Shown piece after piece: positions 10,829-22,337 of a stretch of DNA of 64,000 nucleotides (position 1 is the first letter of the stretch; every line of letters begins with the position of its first letter). The notes under the pieces were generated by a model. It was not told the DNA's origin, searched no databases, and worked only from the letters and a program-made list of their open reading frames with translations. The position numbers and the translations under genes are program-made. Source of the stretch: Liriodendron chinense (taxonomy: Eukaryota; Streptophyta; Magnoliopsida; Magnoliales; Magnoliaceae); the NCBI GenBank assembly GCA_003013855.2, contig PVNU02000998.1, forward strand, positions 62,001 to 126,000, given 5' to 3'.

Positions 10829-10835
10829 TATAAAA
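10829..10835 (+). promoter_or_regulatory. TATA box of LTR B
   Basis: CTATAAAAGAACACCTAGGG. The same TATA plus CACCTAGG context recurs at equivalent places in LTRs C and D, and partly in the solo LTR at 37436, which supports it as the LTR promoter. Confidence 0.75.
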
Positions 10836-11644
10836 GAACACCTAGGGTCTCTTCCTATGGCATCAGAGAAGCTGAGGAACTTCGTGGGAAGTGAAGGAAG
10901 CCGTAGTGAAGCGTTTGGAACCCTCCCAACTCCGGGTTTTTATGCTTTTTTAGTTTTTCTTTGAGTTCTAGTTGTAGTATGACAATGCTCGGCTAGAATC
11001 TCTCAGCTAGGGCTGAGAGGTGAAGCTTGTAGCCAATTTCATGTTTAGTTCAGTTTGATTCAAGTAGTCTTCACTTTAAGTTTGAATTTTGAATGTTCTA
11101 GTTCATATAAAGTTGATATTTTTAGAAGTTTTATGAGAGTTCATGTGCTACGAACATGGATTCCTTGCAATTCTCTGGGATTATTATGTTTTGCTTGATT
11201 AGATTCGAATTATGGTAACCCTTGAGCATACCATAGTCCATAGGCATGGCTGTTACTCCGAAGTCTATGATTTTGAATGCTCTGTGATTGAATAAGACTA
11301 GAACGTGGAAGTTCAACTTAAGTGAGAATGAATGTGTTTAATGCTTTATCTTCCAACTAGATGAGAGATAGAACTTCAAATCTAGTTGTGTTTTATGCTT
11401 GGATTGATTGGATTGACATGGGATTGTTGCAAGTGGATCCTTGAAAGCCTTAGTTCCTTTAATTACTGTTTTTCTTAAGTTACTGTTCTAATATAATTCT
11501 CCCAATTGAATCTCCTAATCACTGCAATTTAAGTTGCTAAAATAGTGTAGAATTTGTTTTCTAATTCCCTGTGGATCGACCTCGGTCTTACCAAGATTTA
11601 TTACTACATCGCAGCCTTACACTTGAGGCGAGCGAACAAGTTTT

Positions 11645-11662
11645 TGGCACCGTTGCCGGGGA
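11645..11662 (+). other. Primer-binding site, tRNA-Asp(GTC), element B
   Basis: TGGCACCGTTGCCGGGGA, complementary to the 3' end of plant tRNA-Asp with one mismatch (A for G at position 5). It begins six bases after the LTR end. The tRNA-Asp primer is the Athila habit. Confidence 0.9.
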
Positions 11663-12011
11663 ATTTAGATAATGGTTCTAAATTGTTTTAGTGGCTGTAG
11701 AAGTAGTAGTAGAAGTAGATAGATTTTCTGATTTCCTAGAACCAACACATTGTTTTGCTTTGTAGGACTTCTTCTCTAGTTCAAGCGAATCGGGTAATAT
11801 CCTTCTAACTTAGTGCTTTTTGCATATTTTCAATTTTTAGATTTTTTATTAATTTTAGATTTTAGGACTTAGGATTAGCTTAGTTCTTAATTAATGGGTT
11901 TATGTCCCGTTGGGAACGTGACCACTCCAATCGTCTCCAATCCGAAGGTGGTCTAGTTGGACCATTATCAGTCCATAGACGAGTCAAAAATACCAAGAGC
12001 ATTGTGATAGC

Positions 12012-14010
12012 TTGGGGAGTATGGATCAAACACCTTTAAGAAATCCTCCCCCTACTCCAACTACAAACGCAAATCAAGAGGGAGTAGGAGAGAATGAGGT
12101 ACATAACGTTCCTCCAATGAAATCATTACGGGACTACCTACAATCGGCTTGTGCCACTACACCCTCGTGCGTGGTCTTACCACCAACTAGGAGAAATATT
12201 GATATAAAGCCAGGTGTGATTCAACTTATACCAAAGTTCCATGGGCTAGACTCCGAAAGCACATATTTGCACTTAAAGGAATTTGAAGAAGTTGTGGCTA
12301 CCTTGTGATACACTAATATTTCGAAAGATGCCATTAAACTTAAACTTTTTACCTTTTCATTAAAAGAAAGAGCCAAGACTTGGCTTCACTCTCTTATACC
12401 ACACTCGATAGGGTCTTGGAACGAGATGACCTGGGAATTCTTGAAAAAGTTCTTCCCGGCTCATAAAACGAACACCCTTCGAAGAGCCATAATAAATTTT
12501 TCGGCTAAAGAGAGTGAATCATTCTTCCAATGTTGGGAAAGGTTTAAAGACCTCGTACTTGCTTGCCCACATTACGGCTATGAAATTTGGCGAATTATAA
12601 ACTTCTTCAACGATGGATTAAGTTCCAATATGCGCCAATTTGTAGAGATGATGTGCAACGGCGAATTTATGAACAAAAATTCAGATGAAGCTTGGAGTTA
12701 TTTGGATATGTTGGCCGAGAATGCCCAATCATGGGATACCTCGGACAAATCTAATAACCCCAAGCCTCCTCAAGAAAAAGAGAAAGGAGGGATTTATATC
12801 CTCAAGGAGGAAGATGATGTGAATGCAAGGCTAGCCAGCCTCACAAGAAAGATCGAGGCCATGGAAGTTAGTAAGAGTGGAGTTTCAAAGTCCAATGAAG
12901 CTATTGAGAATACGTGTGGGATTTATTTCACTAATATACACGCCACGCAAGATTGTCCTATAATTCCTGCGTCTCAAGAGGTGTTACAAGAACACTGCAA
13001 ATGCCACATATGGTTATCAACGACCTTTCAATGGACTGGTGGGTAACATGTACAATTTTACTTGGAAGAACCACCCAAATTTTAGTTGGAAGAATGCTCC
13101 CACGAATAATCCTACCAACTCTCAAGGAGGGCCACCCATGCAAAATATGGCCCCACCTCAATTCTCGATGGAGGATATCTTAAAAGCGTTTATGCAAGGG
13201 CAAACGCAAATCAATCAATCAAATCAGCAAATGTTCCAAGAGCTTAAAGTCTCGGTTGATGAGATTAAGGGACACTTGAATGCTAGGGAAGGGACCTTTC
13301 CGGCCCAACCTCAGCCCAATCCAAAGCAAGTACATGAAGTAAGCATGCCTAATCTCTCCAACCAACATATGGAGCAAGCTAAATCCATCACCACTCTTAG
13401 AAGTGGTAAGCAAATTGACAAATCTATCCCGGTGAAGGCCTACAAGCCTAATGATCTGGTAAATTCTGAGGATGAGGACGGATCCAACTTAGCCCCACAA
13501 GAAACGGAATGCGTTTACAAGCCCGTAACACCATTCCCTTCGAGATTGGTTGCTCCAAAATCTCTCCCAAAGTCTCATGACATCTTAGAGATTTTCAGAC
13601 AAGTCAAGATCAACATTCCATTGCTTGATGGCATCAAACAAATCCCCTCTTATGCCAAATTTCTAAAGGACCTATGCACAACTAAATGTAAATATAATGT
13701 GCAGCAAAAGGCCTTTTTAAATGAGCAAGTGAGTATCATTCTCACTCAAAAGACCCCCCAAAAATTCAAAGATCTCGGTAGTCTAACAATCTCATGTATC
13801 ATTGGAGACTACCGGATTGTGCGTGCATTGCTAGACTTGGGGACAAGCATAAACTTGATCCCGTACTCGGTATATGAGCAATTGGGTCTTGGTGAATTAA
13901 AACCCACTAAGACCACGTTGCAACTCGCTGATAGATCTATCCGTGTACCTAGAGGGATAGTTGAGGATGTACTAATCCAAGTTGACAAATTCTATTACCC
14001 GGTAGATTTC
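12012..14010 (+). pseudogene. Athila-type gag and protease N-part (element B)
   Basis: Gag forms the particle that packages element RNA; the protease processes it. The frame opens at 12012 (MGSMDQTPLR). It has one in-frame TGA at 12306-12308 just before the conserved gag core and resumes through TWLHSLIPHSIGSW, FLKKFFPAHKT and FFQCWERFKDL. The zinc knuckle near 12915 reads CGIYFTNIHATQDC: the second Cys is Tyr, so the knuckle is damaged (element C keeps CGICAGNQH). A one-base frameshift falls near 12995, and the frame continues from 13039. The protease region has ALLDLGTSINLIPYSVYEQLG near 13830 (DLGTS in place of the usual DLGAS) and is cut at PVDF by the copia insertion at 14011; its rest is at 19859. 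Confidence 0.85.
14006..14010 (+). repeat. Target-site duplication ATTTC, left copy
   Basis: Identical to 19859-19863. Removing one copy plus 14011-19858 rejoins the protease reading frame of element B. Confidence 0.95.
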
Positions 14011-15316
14011 TGAAAGTACGTCGGGTAGTCTAACACGACACTCACGTATGTGTGGAAGCTTAAAGAGCAACTAGAATTATGGCTAAACCTATAGGAGGGG
14101 ATGATTAGGACCTTTTTTGAAATTATTTTTGCCTACTTATATAATTCAACAAATCAACCTATGTAAGCAAGAACACTTCGTCTTCCAAGCCTAAGTGGGT
14201 CCAATCACAAGACTAGCATATGATTAAGCAATAAACAACCTAGTCTAAAGCATGCAAAGGTAATCAAAAGATTTAACTAATCAAGCTCCTAACCAATGCA
14301 ACCTCTGTAGACTAATGAGAATGAATCAATGAGCTCAAGTCTACACAACTAGTGAAAGTACATCTTGTGTGTGGATGTGCTTAAATAGTGCCTAGCATAC
14401 ATTCCTATCAAGCATTCATAATAAGACAATTAAACTAACAATGCTAAGATATTAATGTGCTCAATCTAATCACAAACACAAGCATGTATAGTGGTTCGAC
14501 TTTGGGTCTACTCCACTCCCGGTTTAAGTACTCAACTCCTTTGAGCACACCGGCATTCACTATCGGAGGTTTTAAATGAGGTTCACCTCTCAACCTTTAC
14601 ACGGAGGTTTTATCGGTTCACCTCTCAACCATGACTGGAGTTTCGGACAAAGGGATAACTCTCAACCCAAACAGAGTTTTAGACATAGGTTAACTCTCAA
14701 CCCGTCTCACATTCACTCCCGTGATGGAGGCTCCCCCTTGGAGACTTAGTTTAGGCCCGGCAAACGGGCCAAGGAACGGCTAACATCCCTAGATCAAGTT
14801 TGACAAACAAACTCTAAATGGACTCTCAAAAAGGACAACCTTACTTGTCGGATGAGCCCCTTGTTTAGCACCGGTTTGGGTTGCTTGATCTCCGCTCTCC
14901 CGTGCTTCAATCAGCTTCCCTTGCTCCCATGATCGTGTTGCCATTGCGTCACCAATGCCTCAGCCACACTTGATCAAACACCTTACATATGATGCCTTTG
15001 AAATGCCCAAGGTGCTAGGAGGGTAGGATTGAGAACTCTACAACTAATGGGAATGGGTTGCCTAGAGGTTCTCTCCTACAACGATCTCATCTTAGAGTTT
15101 TGGACAAGGATTTTCCAATCAAGAAGGTTCCAAACTCTAGAGATCAAGAGGGGATGAAGGTCGTCTTCTTCATGAGCTTGGAATGCTCTAATCTTATGTT
15201 AAAGCACAAGGAAGATGCCTTGCATAGGTTGGGAATGAGCCTCAAATGGTCTCCAACAATGGTGGCTCACTCCTCTCGAAATCCCTCTCCTTGCCCCTCA
15301 AAACAAGCCAAGCCCA

Positions 15317-15322
15317 TTTATA
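15317..15322 (-). promoter_or_regulatory. Candidate TATA box of copia LTR copy 1
   Basis: The minus strand reads CTTTTATAAATGGGC, directly downstream of the GACCGGTC array in element orientation. Conserved in copy 2 at 19236-19241. The + strand also reads TATAAAAG, so the direction rests on the element's orientation. Confidence 0.5.
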
Positions 15323-15367
15323 AAAGATTGCACAACGGTTTGAAAACGGGCAAATAACAGCTAGTGC

Positions 15368-15600
15368 CGACCGGTCGCACGACCGGTCGGCCATAGGCCA
15401 GAGCAAAGACAGAGCTCGCTGTCTTAAGGAAGGTGCACTGCACGACCGGTCAAGACCGATCAGCCAGGGGTCCACGACCGGTCGTCCAGGGTACACGACC
15501 GGTCGGCCCTATGGCCTGCACACGCCAAACTCACTGTCCAAACTGGACTGACTGTCCAACCGGTCTTGACCAGTCGGCCAGGTGTCCACGACCGGTCAGA
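15368..15600. promoter_or_regulatory. GACCGGTC palindrome array in the copia LTR (copy 1)
   Basis: Six sites or pairs are visible: GACCGGTC-GCAC-GACCGGTCGGCC, GACCGGTC-AA-GACCGATC, two single GACCGGTC, AACCGGTC-TT-GACCAGTCGGCC, and GACCGGTCAGAC. Relative to the minus-strand TATA at 15317-15322 the array starts about 45 bp upstream. Several sites have A where copy 2 (19287-19520) keeps G. Confidence 0.8.
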
Positions 15601-15939
15601 CAGGCCTAGGTTCAGCCAACTGTTTTGCTGACCCATCCATTCTCCAACCCTCTTACTTAGGCCAAGTTTTAGGTGATGTTTTGGGATACTTAGGGCCAAT
15701 CTATGATGACCAAAGGTTTCCTAATATGGTCAAGGTCATCAAAGAGGTTAAGTGGTTGGGTTTTGGTCAAGGTTAAGGCATCAAGGCATCACTTTTACCT
15801 GATTCTTCTTCCTTGATGCAGCGGGGCCATCTGAGTCTTCGGTCTTCGTCTTCATTGGGCTCAACCGACACTAGACTCACTGATGTAAGTGATTGACAAA
15901 CAAGGTGCACTAGTATGCCACGAAAAAGTGCACTAATAA

Positions 15940-15951
15940 TCTCCCCCTTTG
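15940..15951 (-). other. Polypurine tract of the copia TR-GAG element
   Basis: The minus strand reads CAAAGGGGGAGA immediately before the LTR end at 15938. It primes plus-strand DNA synthesis during reverse transcription. Confidence 0.85.
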
Positions 15952-16759
15952 TCAATTACTTACAAAAACCTAACCTACCAAAACAAAATACATGTTCAAG
16001 ATATTACATTGATAATGAATTAAATACAGGACTCTTGACATGCCTAAACTAAGCTACTCCTCTTCAGTTTGCTCCCCCATAACCTGTCAATCCCTGCATC
16101 ACAAAACATAGCAAACTAGTTTTGGTGGGATTTAAGCTTTCTCCCCTTTTTTGTTAGCAATTGATAAACTATTCTCTCTCCCCTTAATAATATACCAATA
16201 AGGTTAAGGTAAGAGTAGATAGTATGTCGCAATTATAACTATAAGCACATGCTAACAAGGAGAGTATAGGGTGCATGATACATAAATACATGGAGCATGC
16301 TAAGAAACATGATTAACAAGAAAATGTAACTATCTAAACATAGTTAATCATGCATAATTGGTGAAGGATATACATTTGCAATAAAAGCACAAAGGGCTTA
16401 TAGCCCAATCAACCAACCTCCCCTATTGGTATATCAAGACCAATACTAAGCAAAGATTAGCATACAATGAAGTATAAAACTCAAAATGATTAGCTAATCT
16501 AAGCATGATGATAATCTAGCAAGCAAATGTATCAAATAAAAGTAAGGCTAAATTATCGAAATTTGGGCTAATGAGGCTTGAATCCTCTGATTTGCCCATA
16601 CACACAAAAATGAGGCTGAAATCCTCAGATTTTCCTATTAAAGCATTTCTAGCTACCCTCACTAACTATGTTTAGTTTGATTAGCCTAAGGGTAACTAAT
16701 TTTCACAACACCTTCATAAAATGTAGCATGAGGTGAGGGGTTGGGAACTCCTTCTTCTC
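15952..16759 (-). other. Non-coding internal region of the copia TR-GAG element
   Basis: AT-rich sequence between the gag stop and the polypurine tract, where protease, integrase and RT would lie in an autonomous element. No motif of those domains is seen in any frame. Confidence 0.7.
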
Positions 16760-17856
16760 CTAGAAGGGATAACGGTTGGGATCCCCTCTTAGATAAGCTG
16801 GAAGAGGGGTTCTGGTGGAGGCCGAGAGAGCAAGATCTTTATGTTGGCTCTCATCACAAGTGGAGTCACCAGATTCGAACTCCTCCGTATCAACCCAAGT
16901 GGCAGCCATTGCCTTTTTACCTTTCGGTTTAGGCCCTTCCGGACAATCCGGGGCAATATGGCCACGACGACCGCAACTGTAACAACAAACGGATGAAGGT
17001 ATGGATGATTTACCTTTATGTTTATCACCCTTCTTGTCCTTCTTGTCACGGCTATTCCCTCTATCAAATTTGAGGAATCTCTTAAATTTTTTGTTCAATT
17101 TCTCATCCTCATCATCCTCATCATCACTATCTTCCTCCGTCTCACTCTTAATTTTCTTATGTTTATGGGAGAACTTAAGAGCGATGCTTTTCTTCTTAGA
17201 GGGGGCCTTAAAGTGTAGTTCATGAGTTTGTAGGGAACCTATGAGTTCTTCTACTTTCATGTTATTTATATCTTTACACTCCTCTAAGGCAATTACCTTG
17301 GAGTCAAATCTATCCGGGAGGGACCTAAGTATTTTTCTACAAATCCTACCATCCGGGACTCGATCACCCAAGACAAACATGGAGTTGTAAATATCTGACA
17401 ATTTAGTATAAAACTCCATGAAAGTTCAGACTCTTCCATCTTAATGTTTTCAAATTTGGTGGTTAAGAGCTGAAGCTTCGAGCGTCTTACTGTGCTAGTT
17501 CCCTCGTGGGTAACCACAAGTATATCCCACGCTTCTTTTGCAGTTGCGCATGTGAGAATGCGCTGAAATTCATCCGGGGAAACCGCACAGCAAATAGCAT
17601 TGAGAGATTTGGCATTCGCCATGTATTGTGCTCTCTCTGTGTCATCCCATTTGGAATCATCTTTGGGAATGACAATGTTTTTCCCATCAACTTCCACTTG
17701 CACGGTGGGCAAGGTGTATCCATTTTGTGTGCTTAACCACACCGGACGGTCCATGGATTGGAGAAAAATTCTCATTCTAGCCTTCCAATAGGCATAGTTG
17801 GACCCGTCAAAGAATGGTGGACGGTTGGTGGTACTCCCATCTCGGTTAGACATCAT
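16760..17856 (-). pseudogene. Ty1/copia Gag of the TR-GAG element
   Basis: Gag builds the particle. It starts MMSNRDGSTTNRPPFFDGSN at 17856, shortly after the primer site. The DUF4219/UBN2-type gag core follows, with YAYWKARMRIFLQSMD, AKEAWDILVVTHEGT and LLTTKFENIKMEESE. A one-base frameshift near 17430 moves the reading to the frame that opens at 17419 (MEFYTKLSDIYNSM). Next come a Lys/Asp/Glu-rich stretch and a CCHC zinc knuckle CYSCGRRGHIAPDCPE near 16950. It ends RYPF at 16760. Apart from the frameshift the protein looks complete, and all four zinc ligands are intact. Confidence 0.88.
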
Positions 17857-17911
17857 GCTAGTGCTCCAGGTACCGGATCGTACTCTAGACGGTTACGTCC
17901 TTGAATAGCAA

Positions 17912-17926
17912 CCCGCTCTGATACCA
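17912..17926 (-). other. Primer-binding site, tRNA-iMet, copia TR-GAG element
   Basis: The minus strand reads TGGTATCAGAGCGGG, the standard Ty1/copia primer site complementary to initiator tRNA-Met, two bases from the LTR at 17929. It fixes the element's orientation. Confidence 0.93.
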
Positions 17927-17928
17927 AT

Positions 17929-19858
17929 TGAAAGTACGTCGGGTAGTCTAACACGACACCCACGTATGTGCGAAAGCTTAAAGAGCAACTAGAATTATGG
18001 CTAAACCTATAGGAGGGGGGTGATTAGGACATTTTTTGAAATTCTTTTCGCCTACTTATATAATTCAACAAATCAACCTATGTAAGCAAGATCACTTCGG
18101 CTTCCAAGCCTAAGTGGGTCCAATCACAAGACTAGCATATGATTAAGCAATAAACAACCTAGTCTAAAGCATGCAAAGGTAATCAAAAGATTTAACTAAT
18201 CAAGCTCCTAACCTATGCAACCTATGTAGACTAATGAGAATGAATCAATGAGCTCAAGTCTACACAACTAGTGAAAGTACATCTTGTGTGTGGATGTGCT
18301 TAAATAGTGCCTAGCATACATTCCTATCAAGCATTCATAATAAGACAATTAAACTAACAATGCTAAGATATTAATGTGCTCAATCTAATCACAAACACAA
18401 GCATGTATAGTGGTTCGACTTTGGGTCTACTCCACTCCCGGTTTAAGTACTCAACTCCTTTGAGCACACCGGCATTCACTATCGGAGGTTTTAAATGAGG
18501 TTCACCTCTCAACCTTTACACGGAGGTTTTATCGGTTCACCTCTCAACCATGACTGGAGTTTCGGACAAAGGGATAACTCTCAACCCAAACAGAGTTTTA
18601 GACATAGGTTAACTCTCAACCCGTCTCACATTCACTCCCGTGATGGAGGCTCCCCCTTGGAGACTTAGTTTAGGCCCGGCAAACGGGCCAAGGAACGGCT
18701 AACGTCCCTAGATCGAGTTTGACAAACAAACTCTAAATGGACTCTCAAAAAGGACAACCTTACTTGTCGGATGAGCCCCTTGTTTAGCACCGGTTTGGGT
18801 TGCTTGATCTCCGCTCTCCCTGCTTCAATCAGCTTCCCTTGCTCCCACGATCGTGTCGCCGTTGCGTCACCAATGCCTCAGCCACACTTGATCAAACACC
18901 TTGCATGTGATGCCTTTGAAATGCCCAAGGTGCTAGGAGGGTAGGATTGAGAATTCTACAACTAATGGGAATGGGTTGCCTAGAGGTTCTCTCCTACAAC
19001 GATCTCATCTTAGAGTTTTGGACAAGGATTTGCCAATCAAGAAGGTTCCAAACTCTAGAGATCAAGAGGGGATGAAGGTCATCTTCTTCATGAGCTTGGA
19101 ATGCTCTAATCTTATGTTAAAGCACAAGGAAGATGCCTTGCATAGATTGGGAATGAGCCTCAAATGGTCTCCAACAATGGTGGCTTCACTCCTCTCGAAA
19201 TCCCTCTCCTTGCCCCTCAAAACAAGCCAAGCCCATTTATAAAAGATTGCACAACGGTTTGAAAACGGGCAAATAATGGCTAGTGCCGACCGGTCGCACG
19301 ACCGGTCGGCCATAGGCCAGAGCAAAGACAGAGCTCGCTGTCTTAAGGAAGGTGCACTGCACGACCGGTCAAGACCGGTCGGCTAGGGGTCCACGACCGG
19401 TCGTCCAGGGTACACGACCGGTCGGCCCTATGGCCTGCACAGGCCAAACTCACTGTCCAAACTGGACTGACTGTCCGACCGGTCTTGACCGGTCGGCCAG
19501 GTGTTCACGACCGGTCGGACAAGCCTGGGTTCAGCCAACTGTTTTGCTGACCCATCCATTCTCCAACCCTCTCACTTAGGCCAAGTTTTAGGTGATGTTT
19601 TGGGACACTTAGGGCCAATCTATGATGACTAAAGGTTTCCTAATATGGTCAAGGTCATCAAAGAGGTTAAGGGGTTGGGTTTTGGTCAAGGTTAAGGCAT
19701 CAAGGCATCACTTTTACCTGATTCTTCTTCCTTGATGCAGCGGGGCCATCTGAGTCTTCGGTCTTCATCTTCATTGGGCTCAACCGACACTAGACTTCAC
19801 TGATGTAAGTGATTGACAAACAAGGTGCACTAGTATGCCACGGAAAAGTGCACTAACA
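17929..19858 (-). repeat. LTR of the copia TR-GAG element (5' LTR in element orientation)
   Basis: On the + strand it runs from TGAAAGTACG to GTGCACTAACA, 1930 bp, colinear with 14011-15938. It contains the better-preserved GACCGGTC array (19287-19520) and the TATA-like box at 19236-19241. Confidence 0.95.
19287..19520. promoter_or_regulatory. GACCGGTC palindrome array in the copia LTR (copy 2)
   Basis: Pairs are GACCGGTC-GCAC-GACCGGTCGGCC (12-bp period), GACCGGTC-AA-GACCGGTC and GACCGGTC-TT-GACCGGTCGGCC (10-bp period), plus single sites followed by GTCC, GGCC or GGAC. All octamers are perfect here, unlike in copy 1. Confidence 0.85.
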
Positions 19859-19863
19859 ATTTC
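19859..19863 (+). repeat. Target-site duplication ATTTC, right copy
   Basis: Matches 14006-14010. Confidence 0.95.
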
Positions 19864-21060
19864 ATCGTCTTGGACACGCAACCGGTTATAGATGCTAGCA
19901 CTCAAATACCGGTGATTCTAGGCCGCCCCTTTCTTGCTACATCAAACGCAATTATAAACTTTCGGAATGGGGTAATGCAATTATCCTTTGAAAACATGAC
20001 GTTGGAGGTGAATGTGTTCCACTTGGGCAAAAGGCATAAGGATGATGATGATGTCCACGAGGTTGATATGATTGAATCAATCGTGGAAGAGGAGTTCGCT
20101 TTAAATTAGAATTTTAATCCTTTAGATGTTGTTAGCTTCAATCCTTTTGAGGATTGGGATGACAATGATGGCCCCCATGAGGTAAACATGATAAAATCTC
20201 TGGAAGATGGGGAGTTTTTCCAGCATGATTTACTTGGAAGCTTGGGGACATGTTTGACACACTCCAGGGATGAATTCAACTCTATTATTAATGTGATCTT
20301 GGAAGTGTCAATTTCTTAAAATTTACTTGGCAAGTCACCAAATTCTGATTTACATAAATTTGTTATGCAGGAATTGGAAAAATTGGTGCTTGACTTGCCT
20401 ACAGAGAGGCCAATTTCTGAAAGTGTAGAGGTTGAGAACCCACTTCAACCTACACAAAATTCTGAGAAGGAGGAAGACGAAAAGGGGTCCAAATCTAAAA
20501 ACTTCCTCCAATGAGGTCTCATACACTCTAGAGGAGTGTTTAGCGTATTTTGAAGATTGGGATGATCCCATGATTAAGGACATAGTGCATGCCTTGAAGA
20601 GAGACCCCTTCGGTGCCTAAAAAACTTCCTCCCACAGAATGCCAAACTGAAAAATCAATTGTGGAAGCACCAGTGAAATCTGATTTTGTGGAAATCATAT
20701 TGACTTGTGAAGAAGAAATATAAATCTCCACATCTCTTTGGGTTGCTCAAACCAAAGAACATAACTTCTGGGATGACCCGGTACTTGAATGATTTTTGCC
20801 CAGATAGGAAGGAAAGGAGATCCATCTTCAATAATTTCCAACCAATGCAATTCTCCTTTCCTAGTACATGTGACAATTTATTGAGGAACCTACTGAAACC
20901 TTTCAGCGAGATTTTCAATGGGTTAGAATGATTAATGTCACCAATGTACTTTTCAAAGCAGGATGGTGGATAGTTCTACTGAAAAATTTGTTACACCACT
21001 TGATGATCCTGCTCAACTTTGTCCTTATGGATCTTCTAATGATAATCAATCTCCTAGTCT
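19859..21060 (+). pseudogene. Protease C-part and post-protease linker of Athila element B
   Basis: The frame continues the protease cut at 14010: IVLDTQPVIDASTQIPVILG, then RPFLATSNAIINFRNGVMQL, to a stop after EEEFALN at 20107-20109. Beyond it are decayed linker pieces typical of Athila: HEVNMIKSLEDGEFFQHDL (about 20180), EECLAYFEDWDDPMIKDIV (20530) and LFGLLKPKNITSGM (20740). Instead of RT the sequence then passes at about 21050 into CTCCTAGTCTGATAGAG, which in elements D and G is the start of the 3' UTR directly after the pol stop. So RT, RNase H and integrase were deleted cleanly between the linker and the pol stop. Confidence 0.75.
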
Positions 21061-22216
21061 GATAGAGATCCTCTTTTTACAAGGACGGGTTAAGTAGGAT
21101 TAGGCCTAGTTTGTTTTTTGTTTTAATTCTATTCGCTTTAGTAGATTTAGTTATCGAAGTTGCAGACTTCCATGATCGACTCTCTCAGGTACTATCGTTC
21201 TCACTTTCTTATATTTTACCATTGCTCTCATGTTCATTCTCATTGCATATCTTTTTACATTGAGGACAATGCAAGATTTAGTTGGGGGGTGAGATGAGGT
21301 GCCTCATCTAGCAGTTTGCAACATTTCGAGCATCATATGTCCCAATGTTTTTCAAATTTTCTAAAAATTCAAAACTCTTTTAGAAAACCTTATTTCTATG
21401 CATTCGAGATGATATAAGTATACGAAAAGGAGATACGAAGTGAGTGATGTTGCAAGTCTTGAACTTCTCTTAATATAATGGTTTTATATGTGAATTCCCC
21501 TATTTATGTGAATGATAGAAAATTTGAGCACTCTTACACCTAGTTCACATTACACGATTTTAATGGTTTGAAAGGATTATGTGATTTGTGGATTGGCTAG
21601 ACTTAGATTTGAGGTGTTGAGGAACCAAGCCGGGGTACTTTGTCCATCCTTGTTCATGGGAAAATAACGAAAGATATGGATTTCTAAAAATCCTATCTAA
21701 GGTAAAAGAAAACGGAAAAGGAAGGATGAAAATATGGGAGTGATGGAAAACATGGTAAAAAATTTCGAAAAGGGCTACCTATTATCAACCGGGGGATGGT
21801 CTACCCGTAACCAAAGCCGAAAATGGGACGTAGTGTGAAAGCCATCGGAAGGACAGTAAGGTAAATTCCTGTCATAGGCTTGTTGTTGCTCTGTACACCT
21901 TAAGATCCATAGTTTAGTTGATCTATGAAGAAGATAATTCCAGAAACTCATGAGATAAACTTTCACTATGCACAGTAGGTTGAATTTGTCCGAGTCCTTC
22001 TATTTATCAATCAATCAGCGGGAATTTCATATGGACACTTATTATGTTTTGAGAGTTTCAGGTTTCAATTTCTATCACCTAATTTTTCTGAATTTTACAT
22101 TTGTATGTCTTGGAATGGATAGAAGCATAATTTCTGAAGGAGAGTTGGTTTTTGGAGGTTTGAACTTGTTTTAAGCATGTTTTGCTCGGAACTAGCAAAA
22201 AGATGGTTGGGGTGTG
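21061..22216 (+). other. 3' UTR and polypurine tract of Athila element B
   Basis: It contains the conserved Athila 3' segment TTACATTGAGGACAATGCAAG followed by TTGGGGGGTGAG near 21260-21295. It ends with CTAGCAAAAAGATGGTTGGGGTGTG, the likely PPT, directly before TGTTGAGCC at 22217. Corresponding segments occur inverted in C (23008-23755) and D (62694-63831). No coding evidence. Confidence 0.7.
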
Positions 22217-22337
22217 TGTTGAGCCTCCAATTTATACATAATGTAACCCATTACATCACATTATATGCATGGTTTGCATGTTTAAAAGGCCCATCTAATG
22301 CATGTTTTTGTGATTGTAGAAATGAGAGCGACTTTGT
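22217..22337 (+). repeat. Truncated 3' LTR of Athila element B
   Basis: TGTTGAGCCTCCAATTTATA to GAGAGCGACTTTGTC matches 10257-10377 closely, then identity stops. The remaining ~1.26 kb of LTR is missing. Confidence 0.85.

Larger units (their letters stand above)
10257..11638 (+). repeat. 5' LTR of Athila element B
   Basis: Starts TGTTGAGCCTCC and ends GCGAGCGAACA (TG...CA), 1382 bp. It is followed after a 6-bp spacer by the primer site. It contains a GACCGGTC palindrome array at 10505-10727 and a TATA box at 10829. The first 120 bases match the start of the truncated 3' LTR at 22217. Confidence 0.9.
14011..15938 (-). repeat. LTR of the copia TR-GAG element (3' LTR in element orientation)
   Basis: On the + strand it starts TGAAAGTACG and ends GTGCACTAATA; the partner ends GTGCACTAACA, so the terminal dinucleotide here has mutated. 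1928 bp. It carries a GACCGGTC array at 15368-15600 and a minus-strand TATA-like box at 15317-15322. Confidence 0.95.
14011..19858 (-). mobile_element. Complete gag-only Ty1/copia element (TR-GAG type), minus strand
   Basis: 5848 bp, inserted in the protease of Athila element B with the 5-bp duplication ATTTC on both sides. It has two long LTRs (14011-15938 and 17929-19858), which by eye differ at roughly 50 positions, mostly transitions (about 97% identical), so the insertion is comparatively recent. On the minus strand the order is LTR, tRNA-iMet primer site, gag, about 0.8 kb non-coding, polypurine tract, LTR. No protease, integrase, RT or RNase H is present. That matches the plant TR-GAG class of non-autonomous copia elements, which encode only Gag and rely on pol in trans. 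Confidence 0.92.
10257..22337 (+). mobile_element. Non-autonomous Athila-type Ty3/gypsy element B
   Basis: The element runs in + orientation: 5' LTR 10257-11638, tRNA-Asp primer site, gag and protease from 12012, short linker remnant, 3' UTR, PPT-like TTGGGGTGTG, and a 3' LTR that begins TGTTGAGCC at 22217 and is cut off after about 120 bases. No RT, RNase H or integrase is present: the coding part jumps from the post-protease linker to the 3' UTR. It would depend on enzymes supplied by an autonomous relative. A Ty1/copia element splits its protease (14011-19858). The 3' LTR truncation means no target duplication can be checked. Confidence 0.8.
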
